This document shows positions 17,477-25,837 of a stretch of 64,000 nucleotides of DNA, piece after piece (positions within the stretch are counted from its first letter, which is position 1; every line of letters begins with the position of its first letter). The DNA is from Treponema sp. UBA792 (GTDB taxonomy: Bacteria > Spirochaetota > Spirochaetia > Treponematales > Treponemataceae): NCBI GenBank assembly GCA_002296965.1, contig DBIW01000010.1, positions 7,453 through 71,452 on the forward strand, read 5' to 3'. Made by a program: the position numbers and the translations under genes. The notes under the pieces are model-generated. The model worked only from the letters and a program-made list of their open reading frames with translations. It was not told where the DNA came from and did not search any database.

Positions 17477-19487
17477 ATTTTTGGTGAAAGGACTCTGCGG
17501 AAGCGGAATGGTTCTGCAGAGGAATTCTACGAACTGCGTTTATGGAGCGGCTCCGGCCGGTTCTGAGATTCTGATGGAATTCCGCGGCCGGAAATTTTCT
17601 GTTACTGCTGATAAAGACGGTTCGTGGAAAATAGAATTCAATCCCGGAGCGGAAGGCGGTCCTGAGCGGATGCTCCTGAAATGCGGCGCGACTGAAATCT
17701 GCTTTGACGACATTTATATCGGTGAAGTGTGGGTAAGTTCCGGTCAGTCGAACGCCCAGCTCCCGATGGAGCGGATGGCGTATACGTATCCGGATGAATT
17801 CGCGGCGCCTGCGGATCCTTTTGTCAGAATGATTACTGTTCCGATAAGCTGGTCGTTTGACGGTGAGAAAGATTCCCTTCCAGACGGCGGAATTTCGTGG
17901 AAATGCGCCTCGCCGGAAAATCTGGGGAATATGTCCGGAACCGGATATTTTTTCGCAAAAAAGCTGCGCGCCGAACTTGGTGTTCCTGTCGGAATAATAA
18001 ACGCAAGCCAGGGCGGTTCTCCGGTTGTATCATGGATGAACGAAGATGCGATAAAAATGTCCGGCGTCGGAGAACAGTATCTTGAGAGACTGGAAAAATG
18101 CCGCACAAAGGAATATCCGCAGCGGGTTCTTCAGGAGACCCATGCCGCGCAGTCCGGGTGGGACAGTTCATTTTTTGCGTCCGATGAGGGATTCCGCCAT
18201 GGATGGGACAGAAGTGATATTTCCTCGCTTGATTCGTCCTGGCAGGATTTTTCGCTTCCGGGGGAATTGAGAATGGATTCTCCGGCCGGTTCAGTCTGGT
18301 TCAAAAAGGAAATTGTCCTTTCCGCACAGGAAGCTGCGGAATTCAATGCCGCCGGAGGAAATCTGTGGCTTGGTTCGATTGTCGATGCGGACAAAGTATG
18401 GGTGAACGGCACGGAATGTGGAGTCACGTACTATTGTTATCCGCCGCGCAGATATTCCGTTCCGTCGGGAATTCTCCGGGCCGGCTCCAATACGATTACA
18501 GTCCGTGTTCAGTACGGTGGCGGAAGGGTGAAATTCTACAGCGAAAAGCCATATTTCCTTTTTTGCGGTGATGTCCGTGTCGCTCCGGCGGCAAGCCGGA
18601 ATGTGGAGAAATTTGATGACGCGACAGGAACAGGTGTCAAGATAAGTCTTTGCGGAACCTGGAAGATGAGGCAGGGAACAACGGCGAAACCGCGTCCGGG
18701 AGAAGTGTTTTTTGAGTGGGAACCGACCGCGCTGTTCAACTCGATGCTTGCTCCGGCGTTCGGGCATTGTGTCCGAGGCGCGGTCTGGTATCAGGGTGAG
18801 TCTGATGCGGGCCGTTATTCCGACTACAAATTCCTTCTCATGAGCATGATAAATCTTTGGCGGAACAAATTCCGTTATCAGGCTGTTCAGGACGGCGGAA
18901 AGATGCCTTTTGTCGTGATCCAGCTTCCGAACTGGAGCGACGGCCGGGACGAGAACCTGTTCCAGATGAATTCGGAATGGGCCTCGATGCGCGAGGTTCA
19001 GTCGCTGGTTTCCGATGAGACGGACAACTGCGCGCTTTCTGTGATGATTGACGCCGGCGAATGGAATGACCTGCATCCTGAGAAAAAATTTACCGCCGGA
19101 ACACGCGCCGCAAGGGAGGCACTCAGAATCGCATACGGGAAAAATTATCCTGCCGGAGCGGTTCCTGAAAAGTTTTCGCTGAGTCAAAAAAACATAACTG
19201 TCGGATTTGACTGCGGCAATGAGATGCTGAAGGCGTTCGCCGTTGACGGAAAGCGTGCCGATTTTTCCGCTGAATCTGAATACGTGTACGGATTTTCCAT
19301 TCTTACAGATTGCGGTATTTTTGGAGCTGACGCGCGTATTTCGGGGAAAAATGAAATTTCCGTGGACTGCTCTGCTGCCGCCGGAAAAATTATTGAAATC
19401 CGCTATCTTTGGGCTGACAGCCCGGCTCCGGTGAACCTTTATTCCGGAGAAATTCCAGTCGCACCTTTCAGAAAGCGGATGGGATGA
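17463..19487 (+). CDS. Sialate O-acetylesterase-type (acetylxylan) carbohydrate esterase
   Basis: 674 residues. The start ATG at 17463 is inside the end of the GH43 gene and has a GAGGTGGAG site. The SGNH-type esterase domain is split: the nucleophile block SSGQSN (Ser96) comes first, then an inserted jelly-roll domain of the beta-galactosidase sugar-binding kind (around residues 240-370, with WFKKEIVLS and VWVNG), then GAVWYQGESD, and the catalytic Asp/His in DLHPEKK. No signal peptide is seen. Partner in an operon with GH43, it most likely deacetylates xylo-oligosaccharides, although the name derives from the sialic-acid enzyme. Confidence 0.88.
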   Translation: MSSDEFLVKGLCGSGMVLQRNSTNCVYGAAPAGSEILMEFRGRKFSVTADKDGSWKIEFNPGAEGGPERMLLKCGATEICFDDIYIGEVWVSSGQSNAQLPMERMAYTYPDEFAAPADPFVRMITVPISWSFDGEKDSLPDGGISWKCASPENLGNMSGTGYFFAKKLRAELGVPVGIINASQGGSPVVSWMNEDAIKMSGVGEQYLERLEKCRTKEYPQRVLQETHAAQSGWDSSFFASDEGFRHGWDRSDISSLDSSWQDFSLPGELRMDSPAGSVWFKKEIVLSAQEAAEFNAAGGNLWLGSIVDADKVWVNGTECGVTYYCYPPRRYSVPSGILRAGSNTITVRVQYGGGRVKFYSEKPYFLFCGDVRVAPAASRNVEKFDDATGTGVKISLCGTWKMRQGTTAKPRPGEVFFEWEPTALFNSMLAPAFGHCVRGAVWYQGESDAGRYSDYKFLLMSMINLWRNKFRYQAVQDGGKMPFVVIQLPNWSDGRDENLFQMNSEWASMREVQSLVSDETDNCALSVMIDAGEWNDLHPEKKFTAGTRAAREALRIAYGKNYPAGAVPEKFSLSQKNITVGFDCGNEMLKAFAVDGKRADFSAESEYVYGFSILTDCGIFGADARISGKNEISVDCSAAAGKIIEIRYLWADSPAPVNLYSGEIPVAPFRKRMG

Positions 19488-19530
19488 AAAAAAGGCAGAA
19501 TTCTCCATGCGATACGGAAAATTCTGCCTT
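19487..19530 (-). terminator. Terminator of the PFL-family gene, overlapping the esterase end
   Basis: AAGGCAGAATT (19492-19502) pairs with AATTCTGCCTT (19520-19530). The A run at 19487-19494 gives the T tract on the minus strand, so it ends transcription of the minus-strand gene at 19555. On the plus strand it may also help stop the esterase transcript. Confidence 0.85.
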
Positions 19531-19554
19531 ATATCTGTGCTTCAGTCCGGCCTG

Positions 19555-20916
19555 TCAGTTTCTGAAACTGTGGATTGGAGCCGGAATTCTTCCTCCGCGG
19601 TTTATGAATTCTGCGCAGCTGAACCTGTTCACCGGGATTATCGGAGCTCCTCCGAGCAGACCGCCGAATTCCGCCCATTCGCCTTCCTTTTTGCCAATCA
19701 CCGGAATGACGCGGACTGCGGTTGTCTTATTGTTCACCATGCCGATTGCAAATTCATCCGCCATGATTCCGCTTATCGTGGTGGCCGGAGTGTCACCCGG
19801 AATTGCTATCATGTCAAGTCCTACTGAACAGACGGTCGTCATCGCCTCAAGTTTTTCCAGGGTTATGGAGCCTTGTTTTACGGCGTTTATCATTCCCTCA
19901 TCTTCAGAAACAGGAATGAACGCGCCGCTGAGTCCGCCGACTCTTGTGCTTGCCATGACTCCGCCTTTTTTCACCATGTCGGTGAGCATGGCCAAAGCTG
20001 CTGTGGTTCCCGGAGCGCCGGCGCCTTCAAGTCCGATTTCCTCAAGAATGCGGGCGACCGAATCGCCTACTGCAGGTGTAGGGGCAAGCGAAAGATCTAG
20101 GATTCCAAAGTCCACGCCGAGCCGTTTGGCGGCTTCGGTCCCTACAAGCTGTCCCATGCGGCTGACTTTGAATGCCATCTTTTTTATTCCTTCCGCAAGC
20201 ACATCAATCGGTTTGCCTTTGTATTCCTTTGCCGCGGCAAGAATTACTCCTGGACCGGAAACTCCGACGCTCAGGACTGCGTCTCCTTCGCCCGGTCCGT
20301 GAAATGCGCCCGCCATGAACGGATTGTCTTCCGGCGCGTTGCAGAACACGACAAGCTTTGAGCAGCCCAGGCTGTCGCGTTCTTTTGTCTTTTCGGCGGT
20401 TTTCCTTATTATCTCGCCCATCAGTTTCACGGCGTCCATGTTGATTCCGTTTTTTGTTGTTCCGACATTCACCGAGGAGCAGACGCGTTCTGTTTGTGCA
20501 AGCGCATCCGGAATCGAATTTATCAGAATTCTGTCTCCCGGTGTCATTCCTTTCTGAACAAGGGCGGAAAATCCTCCGACAAAATCAATGTTCAGTTCCT
20601 TTGCTATTTTGTCGAGGGTGATTGCCCATTCAATGTAGCTGTCCTCGCCGCTCGGTTCCGCGATCATGGAAATAGGAGTTACCGCCACCCGCTTGTTGAT
20701 TATCGGAACTCCGAATTCGGATTCAATTGCCCGGCCGGTCTTTACAAGATTTCCGGCATAGCGCATGATTTTATCGTACATTTTTCCGCGGCTTCTTTTT
20801 CCGTCCTCGCAGGCACAGTCTCTGAGAGAAATTCCCATTGTGATTGCGCGCACGTCAAGTTTCTGGCGCATGAACATATTTACAGTTTCCTGAATTTCGA
20901 CGGGAGAAAAAATCAT
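19555..20916 (-). CDS. PFL family protein (DUF711/UPF0210)
   Basis: 453 residues, the normal length of this family, whose members resemble pyruvate formate-lyase in fold but have no glycyl-radical motif and no settled function. Recognisable blocks are the N-terminal [31 protein letters not shown], and the glycine-rich C-terminal part. In many bacteria the gene sits beside a small ACT-domain protein (UPF0237); that partner is absent here. It is transcribed alone and ends at its own terminator. Confidence 0.9.
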   Translation of the reverse strand: MIFSPVEIQETVNMFMRQKLDVRAITMGISLRDCACEDGKRSRGKMYDKIMRYAGNLVKTGRAIESEFGVPIINKRVAVTPISMIAEPSGEDSYIEWAITLDKIAKELNIDFVGGFSALVQKGMTPGDRILINSIPDALAQTERVCSSVNVGTTKNGINMDAVKLMGEIIRKTAEKTKERDSLGCSKLVVFCNAPEDNPFMAGAFHGPGEGDAVLSVGVSGPGVILAAAKEYKGKPIDVLAEGIKKMAFKVSRMGQLVGTEAAKRLGVDFGILDLSLAPTPAVGDSVARILEEIGLEGAGAPGTTAALAMLTDMVKKGGVMASTRVGGLSGAFIPVSEDEGMINAVKQGSITLEKLEAMTTVCSVGLDMIAIPGDTPATTISGIMADEFAIGMVNNKTTAVRVIPVIGKKEGEWAEFGGLLGGAPIIPVNRFSCAEFINRGGRIPAPIHSFRN

Positions 20917-21021
20917 ATCAACCTCTGGATTACCGCCGGTTCGCGGCGTTTTTTTACTTAAAAGCGATATTGTATTCTAGTGAAAAATCACCTATATGTA
21001 TACCGGAGCACCGGTGTTTTG

Positions 21022-22515
21022 TCATTTCTCAAGATTTTTGATGAATTCGTAATTTATCTGCCGCAGCATAAAGCGGAATTTTCTTTCTGTCTTTATTCCG
21101 AATTTCTTCAGGATTGTCTTGTTTATCTGATAATATTCGATGTTTTTGTCGTTGTAGTTCTGCATTATGTCGGCAAGATATACAGCCGCGGTCATGTCGC
21201 TTATTTCGGCAGGAGCATTTTCGGGATCATGATGAGAATTCACCATTTCAGAGATTTCTTTCGGAAAATTCCATTTTTCAAGGATGAGTTTTCCCGCCTG
21301 GCTGTGAACACGGTCGTCAAAAAATGTCTCAAGCATCCGCGCCGAAATTCCGTAGTTGGTGCACAGTTCCTTCAGTCTTATAAGCTGTTCCTCCGAGGCG
21401 GCATGGAGAAGAATTCTTTCTATGTCATGAATCAGTCCGCAGATATATACGGCTTCAGGAGCGGAGGTCTCCTGCGGAAGACAATTTGCCGCAATGTTGT
21501 ATGCGGCGAATGCGACAAAAAAGCAGTGGTTCCATATATCGGCCGCTCTTTCATCCGGCGTGATCAGCGTGATTTCGGGATTTTCCGTGCTGAAGATTTC
21601 CGCAAGTTTTCCGGGGCTGATTCTGTCCACTGCCTGCGTGAGCGAAAGGGCGGAATTTCCTTCGGCGATGAATTCTTTCAGCGTGATTATGGAAAGCGTA
21701 GCGTCTCTGGCGATAAAATCAGTAAGGACTTGTCTGGATGTCGAGCCGTCCGCAAGAAGCTGGTTCAGTTTTTCAAATTTATCTCTTCTGACCGGAATTT
21801 TTTTCTGGTTGCGCACAAATTCCTTGGAAAGCAGCAGAAAGTCCGATTTTATTTTCTGGTTCAGCGGAAGGATTATCTTTGTGATTGTCTCGTTCCCCAC
21901 CGAAAAAATCTGGTAGTTTTCCGAAGAGAGTCCGACTTTCTGCAGCATCAGAATCATGATTATTATTCCGAGTCCGGAGCCTTCAGTCTGATCAAGAACA
22001 TCCATGTAGACTTCTTCCATGGAATTGTACTGCCGGGCCTTGCGGATTTTTTCCTGAATGCGCTCAGTCTCAAACACCGTAAGAACCGAGTTGTTGCGGA
22101 TTTCCACCTTTATAAAATCAGATGTCATCCGCAGAAGCAGCTTTATGTAAAGTCCCTGTTTTTTTTGGATTGAAAGATAATGGCCTATGTTTGAAAGTGT
22201 GTCGCTTTTGAACGATTCCATTCCGCGTTTGTAGTCCGCCTCGTCTGTTATGTCTAGATTTTTCTCCTTAAAGTATACACGTTTTGTGTTTGCTTTTTTG
22301 GAATTCGTCAGAAGTTCTCCAAGTGAAAAACTCAGCTGTTCCGTCAGATATTCCTGTCTGCATTCCACGAGAAATTTCCGCAGTGTCTCCTGCATATAGT
22401 TCTCCATATTGCGCGGAAGGGTATATGAAGTGATTTCCACGGGAGTGTGAAGGTTGACGGCGGTTCTTATCTTTTCGATGTCTTTTTTTCGCAGATAGTT
22501 GAATTTTTCTTCCAT
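21022..22515 (-). CDS. HATPase-HDOD fusion signalling protein
   Basis: 497 residues. The N-terminal 220 residues look like a histidine-kinase-type ATPase: N box ELLTNSKKANTKRV (Asn71), a DQTEGSGLGI G-box near 175-184, and NETITKIILP as the closing strand; no phosphoacceptor histidine domain is seen. From residue 240 an HDOD/HD domain follows, with GLIHDIERI (His362-Asp363) and HSQAGKLILEKW. The combination suggests a cytoplasmic signalling protein, perhaps an anti-sigma-type or phosphorylation switch. It is the last of three minus-strand genes. Confidence 0.8.
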   Translation of the reverse strand: MEEKFNYLRKKDIEKIRTAVNLHTPVEITSYTLPRNMENYMQETLRKFLVECRQEYLTEQLSFSLGELLTNSKKANTKRVYFKEKNLDITDEADYKRGMESFKSDTLSNIGHYLSIQKKQGLYIKLLLRMTSDFIKVEIRNNSVLTVFETERIQEKIRKARQYNSMEEVYMDVLDQTEGSGLGIIIMILMLQKVGLSSENYQIFSVGNETITKIILPLNQKIKSDFLLLSKEFVRNQKKIPVRRDKFEKLNQLLADGSTSRQVLTDFIARDATLSIITLKEFIAEGNSALSLTQAVDRISPGKLAEIFSTENPEITLITPDERAADIWNHCFFVAFAAYNIAANCLPQETSAPEAVYICGLIHDIERILLHAASEEQLIRLKELCTNYGISARMLETFFDDRVHSQAGKLILEKWNFPKEISEMVNSHHDPENAPAEISDMTAAVYLADIMQNYNDKNIEYYQINKTILKKFGIKTERKFRFMLRQINYEFIKNLEK

Positions 22516-22567
22516 TTATTCGATGTGGATATTCTACACGAAAGCCGGCAAATGTGAAGAGGAATTT

Positions 22568-23386
22568 TTATTTTTTGAGAAATTCCGTCCATTTCTGCAT
22601 CAGAATTCCGAATGCCACTCCCACGTTCAGGGATGCCTTCAGGCCTTTCATCGGAATGGACACACGCCCGTACTCCGCACGGTGAAGGGCTTCCGGGCTT
22701 ACACCGAGTTCCTCCGAGCCGATTATGCAGACTCCGTTGCGCGGAAACTCAAATTCGTTTATGTCTGTTCCTCCGGTTTCCAGCGAAAACACCGGAAGTC
22801 CGTGCGGAATTTCAGAAAGGGATGCCCTTTCCCACGGAATTGTGTCCGTGCATCCCATGGAGCTCCTTATGGCGCGCGGCTGCCTCGGATTAACGCAGCA
22901 TGGAGATACAAGAATTTTTTCCGCCCCCATCGCCTCCGCAGTCCTGAATATCGAGCCTATGTTGAACGGAGAGCGTATATCCTCCGCATAGACATAAATT
23001 CCAGAAAAAAAATCGCGCCGTATTACAGTTCCGTCAGCCTGTTGCGGAGAATGAGGCGCGATTATCAGATCCCATTCCGCGGGAAAAGTTCCGATTATCG
23101 CAAGCAGATGATTTCTTGCGCAGTTGCAGAGGCGCAGCTCGTCAACTGGATTTTCGGAAAGCAGATTTCTAAGCTCATCCGCGGCTTCTGGAGGAAGTTT
23201 TGGATCTTTCAGCAGAATTTCTGTTATTTTTTTTGTGTATTGAACCCGCGGCATTCCGGTGAATGAATATTCCGTGCCTTTTTCAGCGATTCCTTTTATG
23301 TCCCGCTCAAGCGCGCCGAAAGTAAGCGCAAGTTTGCGGCGTTTCTGTCCTCCCTCCAGCTGGAACAGTTTTGTCGGCTCAATCAT
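22568..23386 (-). CDS. TrmH/SpoU-family RNA 2'-O-methyltransferase
   Basis: 272 residues. The three SPOUT motifs are present in the last 150 residues: motif 1 SPFNIGSIFRTAEA, motif 2 IIGSEELGVSPEAL, motif 3 SIPMKGLKASLNVGVAFGI, which form the knotted SAM site. The N-terminal 110 residues are a less conserved RNA-binding domain. Target nucleotide cannot be told from sequence. The start is one base after the stop of the upstream gene, so they are coupled. Confidence 0.9.
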   Translation of the reverse strand: MIEPTKLFQLEGGQKRRKLALTFGALERDIKGIAEKGTEYSFTGMPRVQYTKKITEILLKDPKLPPEAADELRNLLSENPVDELRLCNCARNHLLAIIGTFPAEWDLIIAPHSPQQADGTVIRRDFFSGIYVYAEDIRSPFNIGSIFRTAEAMGAEKILVSPCCVNPRQPRAIRSSMGCTDTIPWERASLSEIPHGLPVFSLETGGTDINEFEFPRNGVCIIGSEELGVSPEALHRAEYGRVSIPMKGLKASLNVGVAFGILMQKWTEFLKK

Positions 23387-23387
23387 C

Positions 23388-24536
23388 TCAGTATGCGGAT
23401 TTTACGAATTCAAAAATATCGTCGGTAGACATGCTTCTCGGCAGTGAAGTTACGGTCTCCGTCTGACCGGCATCCTCGACCGCAAGAGAAAGCTGTTCTA
23501 TTGAAAGCTGAATATCCTTTAGCCTCGCAGGAAGATTTCCCGCCGCGATTTTCTGGCGTATCATATCGGAGAAAGATTTCACCGCCTCCTCGCCGCTTTG
23601 CCCTTCCGGAATGCAGTGCATTATTGAAGCGATTTTTTCGATTCTGGCACATTTGTATTTGGCCGCATCGTCAATCATATAAGGAAGAAGAATCGAGGCG
23701 ACAAGAGGCTTTGATATTCTGTATCTTGAATTTATCGCCATCGCAAGGAGCGAATTCAGACCTACGGAGCTTGATGCGACCGAAAGCGAAATCATGCAGC
23801 CGGCTTCGGCAAGAAGAATTTCCGGCGGAGTCGTTATGTCCAGCGACGGTGAGCCGTTCGTCACGTATGAAAGAAGCTCAACTCCTTTTTCCGCAAATGT
23901 GTCGCTGAAAAAAGTCGCTTTTCTTGAAAGATATGATTCAACCGCCATGTTCAGAATTTCCATCGTCATCGTGGACTTCTGGTTTTCGGTCAGTGTCAGC
24001 ATCAGATTCGGATCTGTCAGAAGAAGCCGGCAGATGTTGTTCTGAACTTTCATGATTTTCATCTGGTTGCATCTTGAATCCGTAACCGGAATCTCATTCG
24101 TGAACACAAAGGGAGTTCTGTACGTCGTGGGAACGCAGATACATGGCAATGCGGCGGTAGATGGAACTGCGCCATCGACAAAAGTGTACAAATCATGAAC
24201 TTCATTGAATACGGCCGCGATGCATTTTGCTATGCTGATTGCCTTTGTTCCGCCTGCGGCGATTATTCCGTGGATGTGTCCTTCCTTTGCAAGCGTAAGC
24301 GCACGTTGAATTGTCTTTGTGGTCGCTCCGTCTGAAATTTCAGAAAAGACGAAATTCTCAATTTTTCTGCTGTTAAGCGACTCAAGGATTTTGTCCGCGG
24401 TCTTCATTTCGTGAAGAATCGGATCCATTATGACCATGAATCTGGAACCGAATTCAAGAACCTGCTGACCTAATCTGCTTACGGTGTATGAGCCGAGCAT
24501 GATGTTTGGGGTTATCCTGAAAATAAAATCAGACAT
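23388..24536 (-). CDS. Iron-containing alcohol dehydrogenase homologue without metal ligands
   Basis: 382 residues with the overall fold order of the Fe-ADH/glycerol-dehydrogenase family: an N-terminal nucleotide-binding half (GIIAAGGTKAISIAK, near 90-104), PTTYRTPFVFTNE, and a helical half. The usual functional residues are replaced: GGGSxxDxAK becomes GGTKAISIAK, PTTxGTGSE becomes PTTYRTPFV, the metal site DxxxH becomes E193 and M197, and the two later histidines are S262 and K276. It is probably not a metal-dependent dehydrogenase. Reading frame is intact, so it is a kept gene rather than a pseudogene. Role unknown. Confidence 0.82.
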   Translation of the reverse strand: MSDFIFRITPNIMLGSYTVSRLGQQVLEFGSRFMVIMDPILHEMKTADKILESLNSRKIENFVFSEISDGATTKTIQRALTLAKEGHIHGIIAAGGTKAISIAKCIAAVFNEVHDLYTFVDGAVPSTAALPCICVPTTYRTPFVFTNEIPVTDSRCNQMKIMKVQNNICRLLLTDPNLMLTLTENQKSTMTMEILNMAVESYLSRKATFFSDTFAEKGVELLSYVTNGSPSLDITTPPEILLAEAGCMISLSVASSSVGLNSLLAMAINSRYRISKPLVASILLPYMIDDAAKYKCARIEKIASIMHCIPEGQSGEEAVKSFSDMIRQKIAAGNLPARLKDIQLSIEQLSLAVEDAGQTETVTSLPRSMSTDDIFEFVKSAY

Positions 24537-24547
24537 AGATTTCTCCG

Positions 24548-24574
24548 AAAAAAAAGGCGGATACTATCCGCCTT
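24548..24574 (-). terminator. Terminator after flgM
   Basis: AAGGCGGAT (24554-24562) pairs with ATCCGCCTT (24566-24574) around a 3-base loop, and the A run at 24548-24555 gives a T tract on the minus strand. It ends the rsmI-flgM transcript before the next minus-strand gene. Confidence 0.9.
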
Positions 24575-24616
24575 CTGAAAATACAATATCTCCGGTCTGT
24601 ATCCGTATTGCTTGGA

Positions 24617-24904
24617 TTACAGTCCGAAACTGGTCATAATACCTTCTGCGGCACTCATTATCACGGCATCGCTTAAATATGACGGATCTTTTATTTTTGC
24701 CTTCACTTCCGCAATGCGATCCGCTCTGACATTCGGGGTTTCTTCCGCAACTTTATCCAGATAATAAGCTTCGGCAAGCTGCATTGCGTCCTTGGAAATA
24801 TGAACACTGTCTGAATTTGATACGCTCTTTGCGGAACTGTCTGTTTTGCGGGTGTTCTGCACATTGTTAAGAGGATTCAAAATTCCTATTTTATCTATCA
24901 TCAT
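24617..24904 (-). CDS. flgM: Anti-sigma-28 factor FlgM
   Basis: 95 residues (a second ATG one codon later is equally possible). The N-terminus is low complexity and disordered; SDSVHISKDAMQLAE matches the family's VxISxxAxxL, and the C-terminal NVRADRIAEVKAKIKDPSYLSDAVIMSAAEGIM matches the VRxDKVxxIKxxIxxGxYxVD sigma-binding region. FlgM holds FliA inactive until the hook-basal body is complete. It follows rsmI by 20 bases, not other flagellar genes. Confidence 0.88.
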   Translation of the reverse strand: MMIDKIGILNPLNNVQNTRKTDSSAKSVSNSDSVHISKDAMQLAEAYYLDKVAEETPNVRADRIAEVKAKIKDPSYLSDAVIMSAAEGIMTSFGL

Positions 24905-24924
24905 TACATCCTGCCCCTCTGCCT

Positions 24925-25632
24925 TTAATTTTCGGCAGAATTCTCTGAAATCTGAACGCTTTTTGCACCGGAAATAAAAACAGCGAATTCTCCTTTTATG
25001 GAAGTTCTTGCGGCAAAGTCATCACGCAGTTCCGCAGCGGTTCCGCTTTTTATTTCCTCATGCAGTTTTGTCAGTTCCCGTCCCACAACAATACGTCTGC
25101 TTCCATCAATATCGGCAATATCCGTCAGCAACTTTACTATTCTGAACGGAGATTCGTATATGACGGCCGCATCGCCTGTTGATATTAATTCCCTCAGTCT
25201 GGATCTTCTTTTTCCTGGCTTTGGAGAAAGAAATCCTTCAAATATAAGCGTCTTGCCTCCGGAGCCTGCCACGCTGACCAGCGCCGCAAATGCGGCCGGA
25301 CCTGGAATCGGAACAATCTGATGACCTGCCGCACGTGCTGCGTCCACAAGAACCGCTCCGGGATCGCTTATTCCGGGTGTTCCGGCATCGCTTGCGTACG
25401 CTACGGTGTTTCCTTCGTCAAGCAGCCGGACTATTTTTTCTCCGGCGGATTTTTCGTTCTGTGCCCGGCATGAGATAAGCGGTTTTTTTATTTCAAGGTG
25501 ATTCAGCAGCTGAAGCGTATGGCGCGTGTCCTCACAGGCGATGAAGTCGGCGTTTCTGAATGTCTCCACCGCCCTGAACGTTATGTCACCAAGATTTCCT
25601 ATTGGAGTTCCTACTATATATAAAACCGACAC
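24925..25632 (-). CDS. rsmI: 16S rRNA 2'-O-methyltransferase RsmI
   Basis: 235 residues of the tetrapyrrole-methylase fold. LYIVGTPIGNLGDIT opens the protein, ACEDTRHT and SDAGTPGISDPG are the conserved SAM-site blocks, and IPGPAA, FEGFLSPKPGKR and VGRELTKLHEE follow. RsmI methylates the ribose of C1402 in 16S rRNA. The C-terminus is short. Probably cotranscribed with flgM. Confidence 0.95.
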   Translation of the reverse strand: MSVLYIVGTPIGNLGDITFRAVETFRNADFIACEDTRHTLQLLNHLEIKKPLISCRAQNEKSAGEKIVRLLDEGNTVAYASDAGTPGISDPGAVLVDAARAAGHQIVPIPGPAAFAALVSVAGSGGKTLIFEGFLSPKPGKRRSRLRELISTGDAAVIYESPFRIVKLLTDIADIDGSRRIVVGRELTKLHEEIKSGTAAELRDDFAARTSIKGEFAVFISGAKSVQISENSAEN

Positions 25633-25710
25633 GGAATAATTATAATGCTAACGTCTTCAATATACAAGGCGAAAAATAACTCTATTTTTAGGATAATTAA
25701 CTTTTTTTTA

Positions 25711-25758
25711 TTGACAAATAAGAATAATGAGTTATAGTATTAACTACAACGTTGTAGT
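25711..25758 (+). promoter_or_regulatory. Sugar-transporter promoter with a perfect 16-bp operator
   Basis: TTGACA at 25711-25716, a 16-base spacer and TATAGT at 25733-25738 form a strong promoter. Directly downstream, 25743-25758 reads ACTACAACGTTGTAGT, a perfect palindrome with a central CG, the style of operators bound by LacI-family repressors. It would cover the transcription start. No regulator gene lies next to it. Confidence 0.8.
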
Positions 25759-25837
25759 ATGAGAAAGCGGCGTTGTTATTAACTTCAGAACCTTAAAAAG
25801 GTACTTCATACAGAACCATAATACAGGAGGAAATTGT

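Noticed and set aside
18291-19508. Long open minus-strand frame opposite the esterase gene
   Set aside because: The plus-strand frame has clear esterase motifs. The opposite frame has no recognisable domain and reflects the codon bias of the real gene.
23388-24536. Calling the Fe-ADH homologue a pseudogene
   Set aside because: The frame is full length, without stops or shifts, and is coupled to the next gene; the lost motifs point to changed function rather than decay.
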